A stretch of 43,109 nucleotides of DNA from positions 1 to 43,109 of the forward strand of contig CAJXVA010000018.1 in NCBI GenBank assembly GCA_913061055.1, written 5' to 3'. The stretch is from an uncultured Pseudomonadota bacterium. Lineage in GTDB: Bacteria; Myxococcota_A; Polyangia; Nannocystales; Nannocystaceae. Within the stretch, counting starts at the first letter, position 1. Each line of letters begins with the position of its first letter. The position numbers and the translations under genes were made by a program. Shown here piece after piece: positions 7,512-17,000 of this stretch. Under the pieces are notes generated by a model. It searched no databases. It was given only the letters and a program-made list of their open reading frames with translations, and was not told the DNA's origin.

Positions 7512-7582
7512 GGCAGTGGCTCGAATCTGGGTATCGGGGGACGTATGAGGGGTTGGAGGCCCCTCTTGCAATGTTTACCATT

Positions 7583-7599
7583 TGGTTTAGTATTAACCA
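7583..7599. promoter_or_regulatory. Candidate ArsR operator TGGTTTA-GTA-TTAACCA
   Basis: An AT-rich imperfect palindrome (six of seven positions pair) lies directly upstream of the ArsR start (7604), in an otherwise GC-rich divergent intergenic region. TAGTAT inside it could also act as a -10 box. Autorepression by the ArsR protein is inferred. Confidence 0.5.
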
Positions 7600-7603
7600 G
7601 CCG

Positions 7604-7963
7604 ATGTCGTCAAGCCCCCAACGTGCGGATCGATCCGTCCCCGACGACGACCGTCTCGATCTCGTGTTTCACGCGCTTGCGGATCGGACCCGTCGAGCGA
7701 TGCTCGCCCGGCTCAGCGAGGGCCCACAAAGGGTGTCCGTACTCGCGGAGCCGTTCGACATGACCCTGCCCGCCGCGTCCAAACACATTCGGGTGCTGGA
7801 GCGGGCCGGACTCATCGACCGCACCGTCGACGGACGTGTGCACCACTGCGCGCTCAACTCCGACCCCCTGCAGTCGGTGCAAGCGTGGGTCGAGCACTAC
7901 GGCGAATTCTGGAACAGCACGCTCGACGCCCTCGCCGAGCACCTCGAAGGAGAGCAATCATGA
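7604..7963 (+). CDS. ArsR-family winged-helix repressor
   Basis: This 119-residue protein has the ArsR/SmtB winged helix: LVFHALADRTRRAMLARL, then SVLAEPFDMTLPAASKHIRVLERAGLIDRTVDGRVHHC with recognition helix near AASKHIRVLE. It lacks the Cys-rich ELCVCDL metal site of arsenic-sensing members, so metal sensing is unlikely. It belongs to the subgroup coupled with AHSA1/SRPBCC genes. ATG 7604 is preferred over an in-frame start at 7553 because the latter would place the AT-rich operator-like palindrome inside the gene. The stop overlaps the following AHSA1 start (ATGA). Confidence 0.92.
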   Translation: MSSSPQRADRSVPDDDRLDLVFHALADRTRRAMLARLSEGPQRVSVLAEPFDMTLPAASKHIRVLERAGLIDRTVDGRVHHCALNSDPLQSVQAWVEHYGEFWNSTLDALAEHLEGEQS

Positions 7964-8412
7964 GCGAGTCGTCCATCCATCTCGTCGTCCGCCGAACCAT
8001 CCGCGCCACCCCCCAACGGGTCTTCGCCGCCTGGACCACCCCGGAGCAACTCATGACCTGGTGGGGGCCGAAGGGCGTGCGCTGTCCAAGCGCGGAGGTC
8101 GACCTTCGAGAGGGCGGCACCTACAGAATCGGCAACGAGATGCCCTCAGGGGACACAGTGTGGATCAGTGGAAAATTCGAGGTCATCGACCGGCCCAACA
8201 AGCTCATCTACACCTGGTCCGTCGAGCCCGCCGCCGCGACGCCGGAGCGGGTCACAGTGCGCTTCGAGGCTCGAGAGGCGGGCACGGAGGTCGTCATTGT
8301 CCACGAACGCATCACCTCGGAAGCCGCGCGCGATCAGCACGAGCACGGGTGGAACGGCTGCCTCGACGGACTCGTGGAGATGCTCGAGACCCCGGCCGCC
8401 GCAGGTCGTTGA
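7960..8412 (+). CDS. AHSA1/SRPBCC protein cotranscribed with ArsR
   Basis: This 150-residue SRPBCC-fold protein has clear AHSA1 hallmarks: VVRRTIRATPQRVFAAWTTP, EQLMTWWGPKGV, DLREGGTYRI and the C-terminal helix HGWNGCLDGLVEML. The family binds small hydrophobic ligands in a START-type cavity; the ligand is unknown. It overlaps the ArsR gene by 4 bp, so the pair forms an operon, with the divergent AHSA1 gene at 7116-7511 likely under the same regulator. The two AHSA1 proteins differ widely in sequence, so they are not a recent duplication. Confidence 0.9.
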   Translation: MSESSIHLVVRRTIRATPQRVFAAWTTPEQLMTWWGPKGVRCPSAEVDLREGGTYRIGNEMPSGDTVWISGKFEVIDRPNKLIYTWSVEPAAATPERVTVRFEAREAGTEVVIVHERITSEAARDQHEHGWNGCLDGLVEMLETPAAAGR

Positions 8413-8420
8413 GCGTGCCC

Positions 8421-8426
8421 TATACT
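8421..8426 (+). promoter_or_regulatory. -10-like hexamer TATACT, 7 nt before the protease ATG
   Basis: TATACT followed by seven bases and ATG 8434. It lies just after the stop of the AHSA1 gene and is among the best -10 matches in the window. No Shine-Dalgarno sequence can fit, suggesting a leaderless mRNA. Confidence 0.5.
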
Positions 8427-8433
8427 CTGCGCC

Positions 8434-9321
8434 ATGCGGATCTCGACGGCCGCCGTCATCGCGCTCACCACCTTCATCTTCAGCCCGTCCGACGCCCACG
8501 CGATCATCACGCGGCATGACGTCGACGACGCCGAATACATCGTCGACGGCGCGGACTACCCCGCGCTGGTCAATCTCTTCGAGCCGGGCGATTGCCTCGC
8601 CACGCTGGTGCATCCGTCGTACCTGCTGACCGTCGCGCACTGTGCCGCCGACCTCGAAACCGGCGCGTCCCTGAGCATCGGCGACGAGACGCGAGCGGTC
8701 AGCACCATCACCCTTCACCCTCGATGGAACGACGGTGACGCCTTCGACATCGCCTTGATCCGACTCGACACGCCGGTGCTGAGCGTCCAGCCGATCCCTC
8801 TGTATCGGGCCGAAGACGAGGTCGGCTCCGAGATCGAGCTGTTGGGTCGTGGCCTCCACGGGACGGGCGAACAGGGCGAGTCAGGAGCCACCGACGACGC
8901 TCTGCTGCGGCGCGCGACCAACACCGTTGACAGCGTGGACGACCACTTCTTGCGGCTCACGTTCGACCCACCAACGCGTGAGGCCTCGACCATGCTCGAG
9001 GGCGTGGGCGCCGGGGGCGACAGCGGCGGTCCCGTGTTCCTTCGGCGCGAAGGCATCGACTACTTGGCGGGCCTCAATTCCTGGGGCGACTCCTGCGACG
9101 TCGACGTGGCGAAGTACAAGGCGAACGACTATCAAGTTCGGGTGTCTCAATTCGTCGCTTGGGTCGACGCCGGGATTGCGGGTCGGGACTCCGAAGACGG
9201 GCCAAGCGGGGGCTCGCGGTTTGCCAACGCGGAGTGCAGCTTCTGCTCGGTCGATGGCCAGCGATCGGGGTTCGGGCTGTTGATGTTGCTGGCGCTCGGC
9301 TGGCGCCGGCGGCGGGGCTGA
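8434..9321 (+). CDS. Secreted trypsin-like serine protease with MYXO-CTERM-like tail
   Basis: This 295-residue protein begins with a signal peptide (cleavage probably after SPSDAHA) and carries an S1 protease domain. The triad is visible: His69 in TVAHC, Asp105 in DIALIRL and Ser197 in GDSGGP. The activation-type N-terminus is not the usual IVGG, so zymogen processing is unclear. The C-terminus has a Cys pair (AECSFC), a short hydrophobic helix (GFGLLMLLALGW) and an Arg cluster (RRRRG). This resembles the MYXO-CTERM sorting signal, which in myxobacteria leads to processing and surface anchoring. A predatory or nutritional role is plausible but inferred. Confidence 0.9.
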   Translation: MRISTAAVIALTTFIFSPSDAHAIITRHDVDDAEYIVDGADYPALVNLFEPGDCLATLVHPSYLLTVAHCAADLETGASLSIGDETRAVSTITLHPRWNDGDAFDIALIRLDTPVLSVQPIPLYRAEDEVGSEIELLGRGLHGTGEQGESGATDDALLRRATNTVDSVDDHFLRLTFDPPTREASTMLEGVGAGGDSGGPVFLRREGIDYLAGLNSWGDSCDVDVAKYKANDYQVRVSQFVAWVDAGIAGRDSEDGPSGGSRFANAECSFCSVDGQRSGFGLLMLLALGWRRRRG

Positions 9322-9494
9322 GCTCGGTCGACGCGTCAGTCGGACCGGCTGAGACCACGGGCGAGCTCTGCGTAGGATCCGTCGGCGTGGTGACGCAGGT
9401 ATTCCCACACCGAACCGGCGGCCGTGACCCCTCACCGCGCCCCGCCCATCCGCACCGTCCTGAAAGAAGCTGGGTGCGGCCACGTTGGCACGAC

Positions 9495-9938
9495 GTGTTC
9501 CGCCCGTTGAGTCTGCTCTGTCTTGTGGTTGCGGGCTGTGCCGCCCCCCAACCCACCGCGCCACGCGTCCCGGATTCAGCCGAACGCGTGTCGCTTCGGG
9601 ATGAAGGCGAAATCCGCCAAGCCATCCGCATCTCTGGGGCAAGCGCAGACCAACGGCTTCGGTGGACCGGGAGAGGGAGCCCTTCGCACGGGTTGGTTTA
9701 TGAGGCTTGCTCGGACGAGTACGACTTTGGTGATCGACCCGGCCACCCAAGTCTCCCTTGTGCCAGTCGGACCCTGTATCGAGTCTCGTCTCGTGGCGGA
9801 GAATGGTCGGCCCAACGGGTTGAGCCGCGTCCCCCGCTGTTCTTCGACTGCTTCCCCTACGTTCAGCTCGTCGGGGGCCCGTGGGACGATGCCGACGTTG
9901 GCCTGCATATCCCGATGGGCGAGAGACTTCCCAGCTGA
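9495..9938 (+). CDS. Small hypothetical lipoprotein
   Basis: This frame begins at GTG 9495 and encodes 147 residues: a hydrophobic signal (PLSLLCLVVAGC) with lipobox VAGC (Cys15), a Pro-rich stretch and a small domain with CSDEYDFGD and FFDCFPYVQLVGGPW. Three Cys after the lipid anchor may form a disulphide. No family is recognised. The frame stays open upstream into the protease gene, but the lipobox fixes the likely start. It ends 6 bp before the stop of the convergent gene. The region 9322-9494 upstream holds no recognisable gene or promoter. Confidence 0.6.
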   Translation: MFRPLSLLCLVVAGCAAPQPTAPRVPDSAERVSLRDEGEIRQAIRISGASADQRLRWTGRGSPSHGLVYEACSDEYDFGDRPGHPSLPCASRTLYRVSSRGGEWSAQRVEPRPPLFFDCFPYVQLVGGPWDDADVGLHIPMGERLPS

Positions 9939-9944
9939 GTGCGG

Positions 9945-10268
9945 CTACCGCTCGCGAACGAGGTCCGACTTTGACCCCTTGGGGCTTTCCGGGACTCCAA
10001 ACGGCTGACCCATTCCGACGAACTCTGTTTGGATCCGGCGCAGACCGTCCACCGCGAGCCGCAGGGACGTGAACTCTTCCTTGGTGCCGCCCACACGAAC
10101 GACCACCGACGTCTCGCGATCGAGCCCCGCGACATCCAAGCGCTCTTGGGCCCGATCAAGGGCTTTCCTCGCGTCCTCGAATGGGACGCGACCGGAGAAT
10201 CCGCTGAGCGTTCGGCCTCTCCCGGTGGAGATCTCAAACGACGTATGGGGCACGCTCTCGGTAGCCAC
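9945..10268 (-). CDS. Hypothetical 107-residue protein
   Basis: This short frame uses a GTG start (10268). It has an N-terminal strand-rich part (TSFEISTGRGRTLSGFSGRV), a helix (FEDARKALDRAQERLDVAGL), a strand (TSVVVRVGGT), a second helix (EFTSLRLAVDGLRRIQTEF) and a basic tail. The alternating beta-alpha pattern looks like a real folded domain, but no family is recognised. It follows the DUF2378-like gene by 127 bp on the same strand; 10269-10395 holds nothing recognisable. Confidence 0.5.
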   Translation of the reverse strand: MATESVPHTSFEISTGRGRTLSGFSGRVPFEDARKALDRAQERLDVAGLDRETSVVVRVGGTKEEFTSLRLAVDGLRRIQTEFVGMGQPFGVPESPKGSKSDLVRER

Positions 10269-10395
10269 GTCGAGCAGGGGTGTGCAGCCGATGTGCCAGC
10301 GTCAGGCTCAGGGCATGGGAATCGACGCCAAAGAACGGCGCGTGAGAGCGGCTACGCTGGGAGCTGTGGCGTCGGCGCAGTCACGCAAACGACGC

Positions 10396-10992
10396 CTATG
10401 TTTGTGTGCCCTCCCAGGACACCCGCAGCCAGACGACCCCCTCACCGTGCAGGCGCGACTCATCGACTTCGATGCTGCCCTCATGACGACACAGATCGAG
10501 GACCCCGTACAACGAACCTTCGAGTGACGCCGCCACGGTCGTGAGGCGACCGGCGACAGGGATCTCGACGAGCGACAAGTCGGCGAAGCCGGAGCCCTCG
10601 GTGAACGTGATGTCCCCATAGTTTCGGGTGGTAGCGCTCCAAGCGCGACCCACCCACCGCAAGAACCCCTCGGGGCGCATTCCGAAGATCCGAAACGCCC
10701 CGGAGACGAATGGGCCAAACAGGACGGAGTCACGGGTTCGCGAGGTGTACCGGCGCCAGAAGTCGACATACCCATCGCGACCCGCCTCCGCGAGCGAGGC
10801 GCGGTTGAGCATGTCCAGATCGGATGCCGGCAGCCAGGACAGACCCCTGCAACTCTCAATGGCGTCGACATGTTGTCCGGGGGCGCGACCGAGGGCTCCT
10901 TCCCCCCACCGTTCTCGCCGAACACTCTCGAGTACCGTCGTACAGAGTTTCCCCCGGTAGGAAGGGGCGGCGTTGGGAACTGCGCTGGACAT
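10396..10992 (-). CDS. DUF2378 (TIGR02265)-like myxobacterial protein
   Basis: This 198-residue soluble protein has the overall pattern of the DUF2378/TIGR02265 paralogous family of myxobacteria: a central GLSWLPASDLDMLNRASLAEAG, then YVDFWRRYTSRTRDSVLFGPFVSGAFRIFG, a strand-rich segment with GDITFTEGSGFADLSLVEIP, and a C-terminal helix with LEGSLYGVLDLC. Length and order fit, but the assignment is by pattern and memory and could be wrong. From memory this family is related in fold to heme-NO-binding and V4R domains; no heme-ligand His is evident. ATG 10992 was chosen for length and an AGG-containing stretch upstream; the frame is open to 11088. Confidence 0.5.
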   Translation of the reverse strand: MSSAVPNAAPSYRGKLCTTVLESVRRERWGEGALGRAPGQHVDAIESCRGLSWLPASDLDMLNRASLAEAGRDGYVDFWRRYTSRTRDSVLFGPFVSGAFRIFGMRPEGFLRWVGRAWSATTRNYGDITFTEGSGFADLSLVEIPVAGRLTTVAASLEGSLYGVLDLCRHEGSIEVDESRLHGEGVVWLRVSWEGTQT

Positions 10993-11051
10993 CCTTGCCT
11001 CGATCGAACCGCCAGCGACAACCCCGCGGTATCCGCTCTTCCATCGACCAC

Positions 11052-11076
11052 CTCCAGACCTTCCTTGAGTCTGGAG
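11052..11076. terminator. Perfect 8-bp hairpin with T-run on the plus-strand side
   Basis: CTCCAGAC and GTCTGGAG flank a 9-base loop, and TTTTT follows at 11081-11085 on the plus strand. It lies 23 bp past the stop of the dbpA gene, but that gene reads on the minus strand, where no U-run follows the stem. It may stop antisense transcription or simply be a stabilising 3' hairpin. Confidence 0.35.
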
Positions 11077-11099
11077 CCCGTTTTTCAACCGCGTCGGCT

Positions 11100-12509
11100 C
11101 TACGAGTGCCGCTGGGGTGGGATCAGGGTTGCGCGAAAACGTCGGCCCTTGATCTTCCCGGCGTTGAGACTCCGAAGCGCGTGTTTGCCTTTGTCGGTGG
11201 CCACTGCGACGTAGGACCAGCGGTCGTGGATCTCGATCTTGCCCACTTCGCTCGCCTCGAGACCTCCGGCTTCCCCCGTGAGCGCACCCAGAATATCGCC
11301 CGGGCGGACCTTATCTTTGCGGCCGCCGGAGATCTGCAGCATCGCCATCTTTGCGTCGCGAGCGATCCGCTCGAGGAGCGTGGCAGCCGTCTCGGGCTCT
11401 CGCTTCATGCGCTCGATCGACGCCCCAACATGGTGTTCGACATCTCGGAGCTTGCGTTTTTCCCCCGGCGTCACCAACGAGACGGAGATCCCTCGAGCCC
11501 CCGCTCGACCGGTGCGACCGATGCGATGCACGTACACCTCGGGCGAGTGCGGGAGGTCAAAGTTCACGACGAGCTCCAGGTCCGCGACGTCGATTCCTCG
11601 GGCCGCGACATCGGTCGCCACCAGGACGCGAATACTCTGATTGCGAAACATCGCCATGACGCGATCGCGGTGGAACTGCTCGAGGTCGCCATGCAGCGCC
11701 TCGGTCACGACGCCCGCGTCGGACAACCTTCGCGCCAGCTCTCGAACGGACGACTTGAGATTGCAGAACACGAGCGCGGACTCATGCGGATGGGTGGCGA
11801 GCACTGAGGCCAGCGCATCGATTTTTTGTTCGGGGGAGACGATCACCACCGCCTGCTGAATCTGCCCCTCGTCTTCGGCAGGGTCCTCGATGGTGATGCG
11901 GACCGGGTCTTTCTGATAGCGCCCGCTCATCACGTGAATCGAATGGGGGAAGGTCGCGGAGAACAACGCGGTCTGCCTCTGCTTCGGCATCTCGGCGAGG
12001 ATCTTCTCCATGTCTTCCTCAAACCCCATGTCGAGCATGCGGTCGGCTTCATCGAGAACCAGCGAGCGCACCGTTCCCAGCCGCAGAGTCCCGCGCCCGA
12101 GGTGATCCAGCACCCGACCCGGAGTGCCCACCACCACGTGCACCCCTCGCGCAAGCGCCTCGGACTGCGGCCGACCGGGCTCGCCCCCGGAGACCGTGAG
12201 CACAGCGAGCCCCGGATGACGTCGGCCCAGCTTCCGAAACTCCCGCGCAACCTGGCCACACAACTCGCGCGTCGGACACAACACCACCGCCTGCAGTGTC
12301 CGGTCTTCGAGGTTCAGCGTTTGCAGGACCGGGAGCGCGAACGCGGCTGTCTTCCCACTGCCGGTCTTCGACTGTCCAACCAGGTCCTTCCCCGCGAGCA
12401 GGACGGGAATCCCCTGTTCCTGAATCGGCGTGAGGGACTCGTAGCCCAGCTCCGCGACCACGGCCTGCAATGCAGGTGAAAGCGCGAGTGAATCGAAGCC
12501 GGTGGCCAT
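11100..12509 (-). CDS. dbpA: ATP-dependent RNA helicase DbpA
   Basis: This 469-residue DEAD-box helicase has the Q motif (SLTPIQEQGIP, Q30), Walker A SKTGSGKT (47-54), PTRELCGQ, DEAD at 153-156, SAT in ALFSATFP and the C-terminal lobe motifs ARGIDV and HRIGRTGR. The final 75 residues (RPGDILGALTGEAGGL, GKIEIHDRWSYVAV, IKGRRFRATLI) are the DbpA RNA-binding domain (PF03880), which in E. coli DbpA recognises hairpin 92 of 23S rRNA. The protein therefore most likely acts in 50S subunit assembly. Length is close to the E. coli protein (457). ATG 12509 follows a TATGGT hexamer by seven bases. It is divergent from the efflux operon. Confidence 0.93.
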   Translation of the reverse strand: MATGFDSLALSPALQAVVAELGYESLTPIQEQGIPVLLAGKDLVGQSKTGSGKTAAFALPVLQTLNLEDRTLQAVVLCPTRELCGQVAREFRKLGRRHPGLAVLTVSGGEPGRPQSEALARGVHVVVGTPGRVLDHLGRGTLRLGTVRSLVLDEADRMLDMGFEEDMEKILAEMPKQRQTALFSATFPHSIHVMSGRYQKDPVRITIEDPAEDEGQIQQAVVIVSPEQKIDALASVLATHPHESALVFCNLKSSVRELARRLSDAGVVTEALHGDLEQFHRDRVMAMFRNQSIRVLVATDVAARGIDVADLELVVNFDLPHSPEVYVHRIGRTGRAGARGISVSLVTPGEKRKLRDVEHHVGASIERMKREPETAATLLERIARDAKMAMLQISGGRKDKVRPGDILGALTGEAGGLEASEVGKIEIHDRWSYVAVATDKGKHALRSLNAGKIKGRRFRATLIPPQRHS

Positions 12510-12516
12510 TCGGCGG

Positions 12517-12522
12517 ACCATA
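12517..12522 (-). promoter_or_regulatory. -10-like hexamer TATGGT, 7 nt before the dbpA ATG
   Basis: TATGGT on the minus strand, seven bases before ATG 12509. It would give a transcript beginning at the start codon. It also contains an alternative in-frame ATG (12521) four codons upstream. Confidence 0.45.
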
Positions 12523-12627
12523 GCAGCTCGGGAAAAACAGACGCGGACCGACTTCTGTGGCGCAACTCGACCCCCGATCCACCCGAACGGCATTGGCTCC
12601 GAGCATCCGCTGGGATAAGTCTGCGGG

Positions 12628-14073
12628 GTGTCCGACCCAGCTCCTTCGGAAGCCCCCTCGGTGTTGCGTCGCATTGTCGGCTTTGCGACGCCGGTCGCCT
12701 TTGGCGCCGCGGCGTTCGTGATGATGCAGCGGGCTCGGCAAGAGCCTCCGCGGCGACCGCCGTCGGAGCAGGGCAAGGCGGTCCGGACTGCCGAGGTGAT
12801 CGAGGCCGAAGCCATCCCGCGGGCAGTCGGCTACGGGGTCGTTCGCTCGTCCCGCGAGTGGAGCCTGGAGGCGGAGGTCTCCGGACGAGTGGTCGAGCTC
12901 AACGACAAGCTCGAAGACGGACGCATCATTCGGGAGGGAGAGCTGCTCATCAAGATCGACCCGGCCGGGTTCGAGTTGAGTGCATCGCAGCAGAAGGCCA
13001 CGGTCAGCAATGTGAAGGCGCAGCTCAGCGAGCTCGCCGTCCGGGAGAAGAACACCAAGGCCAGCCTCGCGATCGCCAAGCGTTCGCTGGAGCTTTCGGA
13101 GAAGGAGCTCGCGCGAGTCAAGAAGCTGGAGAGCAGCGGCACCGCGTCCTCGTCCGAGGTCGACTCCGCCGAGGTCTCGGTGCTCACGCAGCGGCAGACG
13201 GTCCAGTCCTACAAGTCGACGCTCGCCCAGATCCCGGCCCAGCGCCGCGCGTACAAGGCTCAGATCTCGCAATACGAAGCCGGAGTGAAGACCGCCGAGC
13301 TGGACGTCGCCCGCACGGAGATTTTCGCTCCGTTTGATGTCCGCATCCGGTCTGCCGACGTGGAGCTCAGTGAGTTGGTCACCGTGGGTGCCAAGCTGGC
13401 CGAAGGTGACGGCATCGCGCTTGCCGAGGTGCCCGCGCAGTTCTCGATCGGCTCGCTCATGCCTCTGCTCGCACCACCCAAGGCTGCAGAGCCAGACGAC
13501 GCGCCTGCGCCCGTCGAGCCCGAGGGCGGCACCGCACCCACGTCCAAAGAAGCCCTCTCCGCCCGCGCACTGGCCCGCCGCTCCGCCCAGGCGGGACTCA
13601 AGGCCACCGTGACCCTGGAAAGCGGCGCGGTCGTCACCAGCTGGGACGCCAAGTTCAACCGGTTCGCGAATGTGGAGAGTGCAACCCGGACGGTGTCGGT
13701 CGTGGTCGCGGTCGACGATCCCTTCGGTAAGGCGTCGGCTGGACGACGGCCGCCGCTGGTCTCGGGCATGTACGTGGAAGTGGAGCTCGAGGGCTTGCCC
13801 CGCGCCGGGTGCCTCGCCGTCCCGCGCAGCGCGCTGCGCTCGGGTGCCTTGCACGTCGTCGATGCAGAGCAGCGCCTGGCCATCCGCCCGGTGGAGGTCG
13901 CGTTCGTGCAGGAGACGTATGCCTGTATCCGCAGCGGCGTCCAGGCCGGAGACCAGGTCGTACTGACCGACGTGGTCCCTGCGATCGAGGGGACCCTGCT
14001 CGAACCTCGGACCGATGAGCGCGCCGTCGCCCAGCTCGCCGAAGCGCTCGACGGAGAGGTCCAAGCCAAATGA
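12628..14073 (+). CDS. RND efflux periplasmic adaptor (HlyD/MFP family)
   Basis: This 481-residue membrane-fusion protein has an N-terminal membrane anchor (about residues 17-34), the first lipoyl half (WSLEAEVSGRVVELNDKLEDGRIIREGELLIKID, about 78-111), a long Lys/Glu-rich coiled-coil hairpin (about 115-235), the second lipoyl half near VARTEIFAPFDVRIR, then beta-barrel and membrane-proximal domains. It would bridge the inner-membrane pump and an outer-membrane channel. An Ala/Pro/Glu-rich insertion (PPKAAEPDDAPAPVEPEGG) interrupts the beta-barrel, which is unusual. The start is GTG 12628 with TAAGTC six bases upstream. The stop overlaps the pump gene start by 4 bp. Confidence 0.92.
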   Translation: MSDPAPSEAPSVLRRIVGFATPVAFGAAAFVMMQRARQEPPRRPPSEQGKAVRTAEVIEAEAIPRAVGYGVVRSSREWSLEAEVSGRVVELNDKLEDGRIIREGELLIKIDPAGFELSASQQKATVSNVKAQLSELAVREKNTKASLAIAKRSLELSEKELARVKKLESSGTASSSEVDSAEVSVLTQRQTVQSYKSTLAQIPAQRRAYKAQISQYEAGVKTAELDVARTEIFAPFDVRIRSADVELSELVTVGAKLAEGDGIALAEVPAQFSIGSLMPLLAPPKAAEPDDAPAPVEPEGGTAPTSKEALSARALARRSAQAGLKATVTLESGAVVTSWDAKFNRFANVESATRTVSVVVAVDDPFGKASAGRRPPLVSGMYVEVELEGLPRAGCLAVPRSALRSGALHVVDAEQRLAIRPVEVAFVQETYACIRSGVQAGDQVVLTDVVPAIEGTLLEPRTDERAVAQLAEALDGEVQAK

Positions 14074-17000
14074 TCGCCTACCTCGCGCGGCACCCGACCG
14101 CCGCCAACCTCTTGATGATCACCCTGCTGCTCCTCGGAGTGCTGGGCCTGACCTCGCTCAAGCGAGAGACCTTTCCCGAGTTCACACCGTCGGTGGTCAC
14201 CGTCACCGTCGCCTACCCGGGCGCATCGGCGGAAGATGTCGATGAAGCCATCGTGGCGCGCATCGAAGACGCGGTCGACGGTATCGAGTACCTCGACCGG
14301 ATGACGTCCAAAGCCCGACAAGGCGTGGGCGTGGTGACCCTGGAGATGGAGGATGGCGGAGCGCTCGATGCGTTCAAGTCCGACATCGACAGCGCGGTCG
14401 ATGCGATCAACGATTTTCCCAACGAGGCCGAAGATCCCGTGGTCGCCGAGGTCACCGGAATGAGCGCCGTCGCCTCGATCGCCGTGATGGGCCCCATGAG
14501 CGTCCCGGACCTCGAGCGCTACTGCGAAGAACTCAAGGACGAGCTGCAGCGCTACGAAGAGGTCTCCCAGATCGAGATCGCCGGCTTCTCCACCCCGCAA
14601 CTTCAGGTCCGAGTCAAACAGTCGATCGCGTCGTCCTACGGGCTGAGCGTCGGCGACCTCGCGGACCTCATCGCAGCCCAGAGCCTCGACCTTCCGGTTG
14701 GTTCGCTCGAGACCCGTGGGGGCGAAATTCTCGTTCGGTTCGCCGAGCAGCGACGAAGCATCGAAGAGTTTGCCCGGCTTCCGGTCGTGGGAAGCGCGCT
14801 CGGAGGCGAGGTCCCGTTGGGAGACCTCGCAGACATCGAGTACACGTTCGAGAACACCGAGGAGCAGACGCAGTTCAACGGAGAGCGCGCTGGCCTCTTG
14901 CGCGTCAGCAAGACCTCGAGCCAGGACGCGCTCGAGATCTTTGCCGCGATGGAAGAGTTCGTCGAGCTCAAGTCCGCCACGGCGCCCCCGGGGGTCGAGC
15001 TCGTGATCACCGACGACGCGGCGACCCCGATCGCACAGCGGCTCGAGCTGCTGACGACCAACGGCCTTCAGGGTCTCGTCCTGGTGTTCGTCACGTTGTG
15101 GTTGTTCTTCAACACCCGGCTGGCGCTTTGGGTGGCGGCGGGGCTCCCAGTGTCGTTCATGGGTGGCCTGTGGATCATGTCGCTCATCGGCTACACGCTG
15201 AACATGATGACGATGATGGCCCTGCTGCTGGCGCTGGGGCTGTTGATGGACGATGGCATCGTGCTTGCCGACAACATCGCGGCCCACCTGCGACGCGGCA
15301 AGAGCTCGTATCGCGCCGCCATCGATGGCGTCACCGAGGTGTGGCCCGGAATCGTTTCGTCGTTCCTCACCACCGTCTGCGTGTTCACGCCGCTGTCCCT
15401 GCTCGACGGGCAGATCGGCCGCGTGCTTCTGGTGATCCCGGTTGTCCTCATCGCGGTCTTGAGCGTCAGCCTGATCGAGGCCTTCGGCATCCTGCCCAAC
15501 CACATCGCCCACTCGCTGCATGGTCGCGACATCGACAAGCGTTCCCGTGCGCGGGCCTGGTTCGACAACGGCTTCGAGCACTTCCGCGAGGCGATCGTAG
15601 GTCGGGCGTCCGACTGGGCGATCCATCACCGATACATCACCGTTGGTGCTGCCATCGCGTTCTTCACGGTCTCGCTGGGTCTCATGGCTGGCGGCATCCT
15701 CAAGTTCGAGGGCTTCCCCAACACCGATGGCGACACCGCCGAGTTTCGCCTGCGCATGCCCGCTGGCACCCCGCTCGAGGTCACCCAGGCCGAGATCGAT
15801 CGGGTGGTCTCCGGGTTGAAGCAGATCGACGCGGAGCTCACGCCCGACCAACCGGACAGCGCTCCGCTCATCGAGAACATCGTCGTTCGGATGAACTACA
15901 ACCCCGACTCACCGGACTCGGGGCCGCACATCGCAAGCGTCAAGGCCGACCTGCTGAGCGTGGAGATTCGCAACACGACGCTCGACCAGCTCAAGACCGC
16001 ATGGCGAGAGACCGTGGGCCCGCTGTCGGATGCGACGTCCGCCAGCTTTGCCAACGCCCAAATGGGGCCCGGCGGCGCGGCGATCGAGCTTCGCGTTCAA
16101 GGCACCGACCTCGATCGAATGTCCGAGGCCGCCGCCGAGATCGAGGCCTGGATCGGCGGCTACGAAGGGGTGTTCGATCTGGGGACCGACCTCCAGCCCG
16201 GCACGCCCCAGGTCCACGTTCGGCTCCGCTCGGGCGCGCTGGGAAGCTCAGCGCAGTCTGCCCAAGTCGCCCAGCAGCTCCGCTCCGCGTTCTCCGGTGA
16301 CCGAGCCCAGGACGTCCGCATTGGGGCGCAGGACTACGAAGTCACCGTTCAGCTCGCGGACTCTGGACGCGACACGCTCTCCGACCTCGAGTACTTCGAG
16401 CTCCAGCTCGCCGGACAGCGAGTACCGCTGGGCACCGTCGCCGATGTCGAGGCAGACAAAACATTCGCCGCGATCGCCCGCGTCAACGGAACCCGCACCG
16501 TCACCCTCACCGGAGACATCGATGCCGAGGTCGCCAACTCGGCCGAGCTCATGCGGCGGTTCAGCAACGAGTTGCTGCCTGAACTCGAAGAGAAGTACCC
16601 CGGCCTGAGCTTCGAGGTTGGCGGCTCCACGGAAGAGTCCGGCAAGACCGCCCAGTCCATGCTCACCGCGTTCGGCATCGGGCTGTTCGGGGTCTTCTTC
16701 TTGCTGAGCTTCCAGTTCCGTTCGTACGTCGAACCTCTGGTCGTGATGCTCGCCATCCCGCTCGCGCTGACCGGCGTCATGTGGGGCAACCTGTTGATGG
16801 GCGACCCCCTCACCCTGCCGGGCATCCTCGGATTCATTTCGCTGGCCGGCGTTGTGGTCAACGATTCCATCCTGCTGATGGTGTTCATCAAGGCGGGCCT
16901 ACGAGATGGGCTCGATGCCACCGCCGCCGCACAGGGAGCCTCGCGAAGCCGGTTCCGGGCGATTCTCCTGACCTCTGCGACGACCGTGGCCGGACTGGTC

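Noticed and set aside
12049-14064. 671-codon minus-strand frame spanning the dbpA start and the adaptor gene
   Set aside because: It runs in another frame through two well-supported genes and their divergent promoter.
13260-15851. Very long minus-strand open frame opposite the efflux pump
   Set aside because: It lies antiparallel to a clear RND pump and adaptor; its translation is His/Arg/Asp-rich with no domain. Long antisense frames are expected in high-GC DNA.
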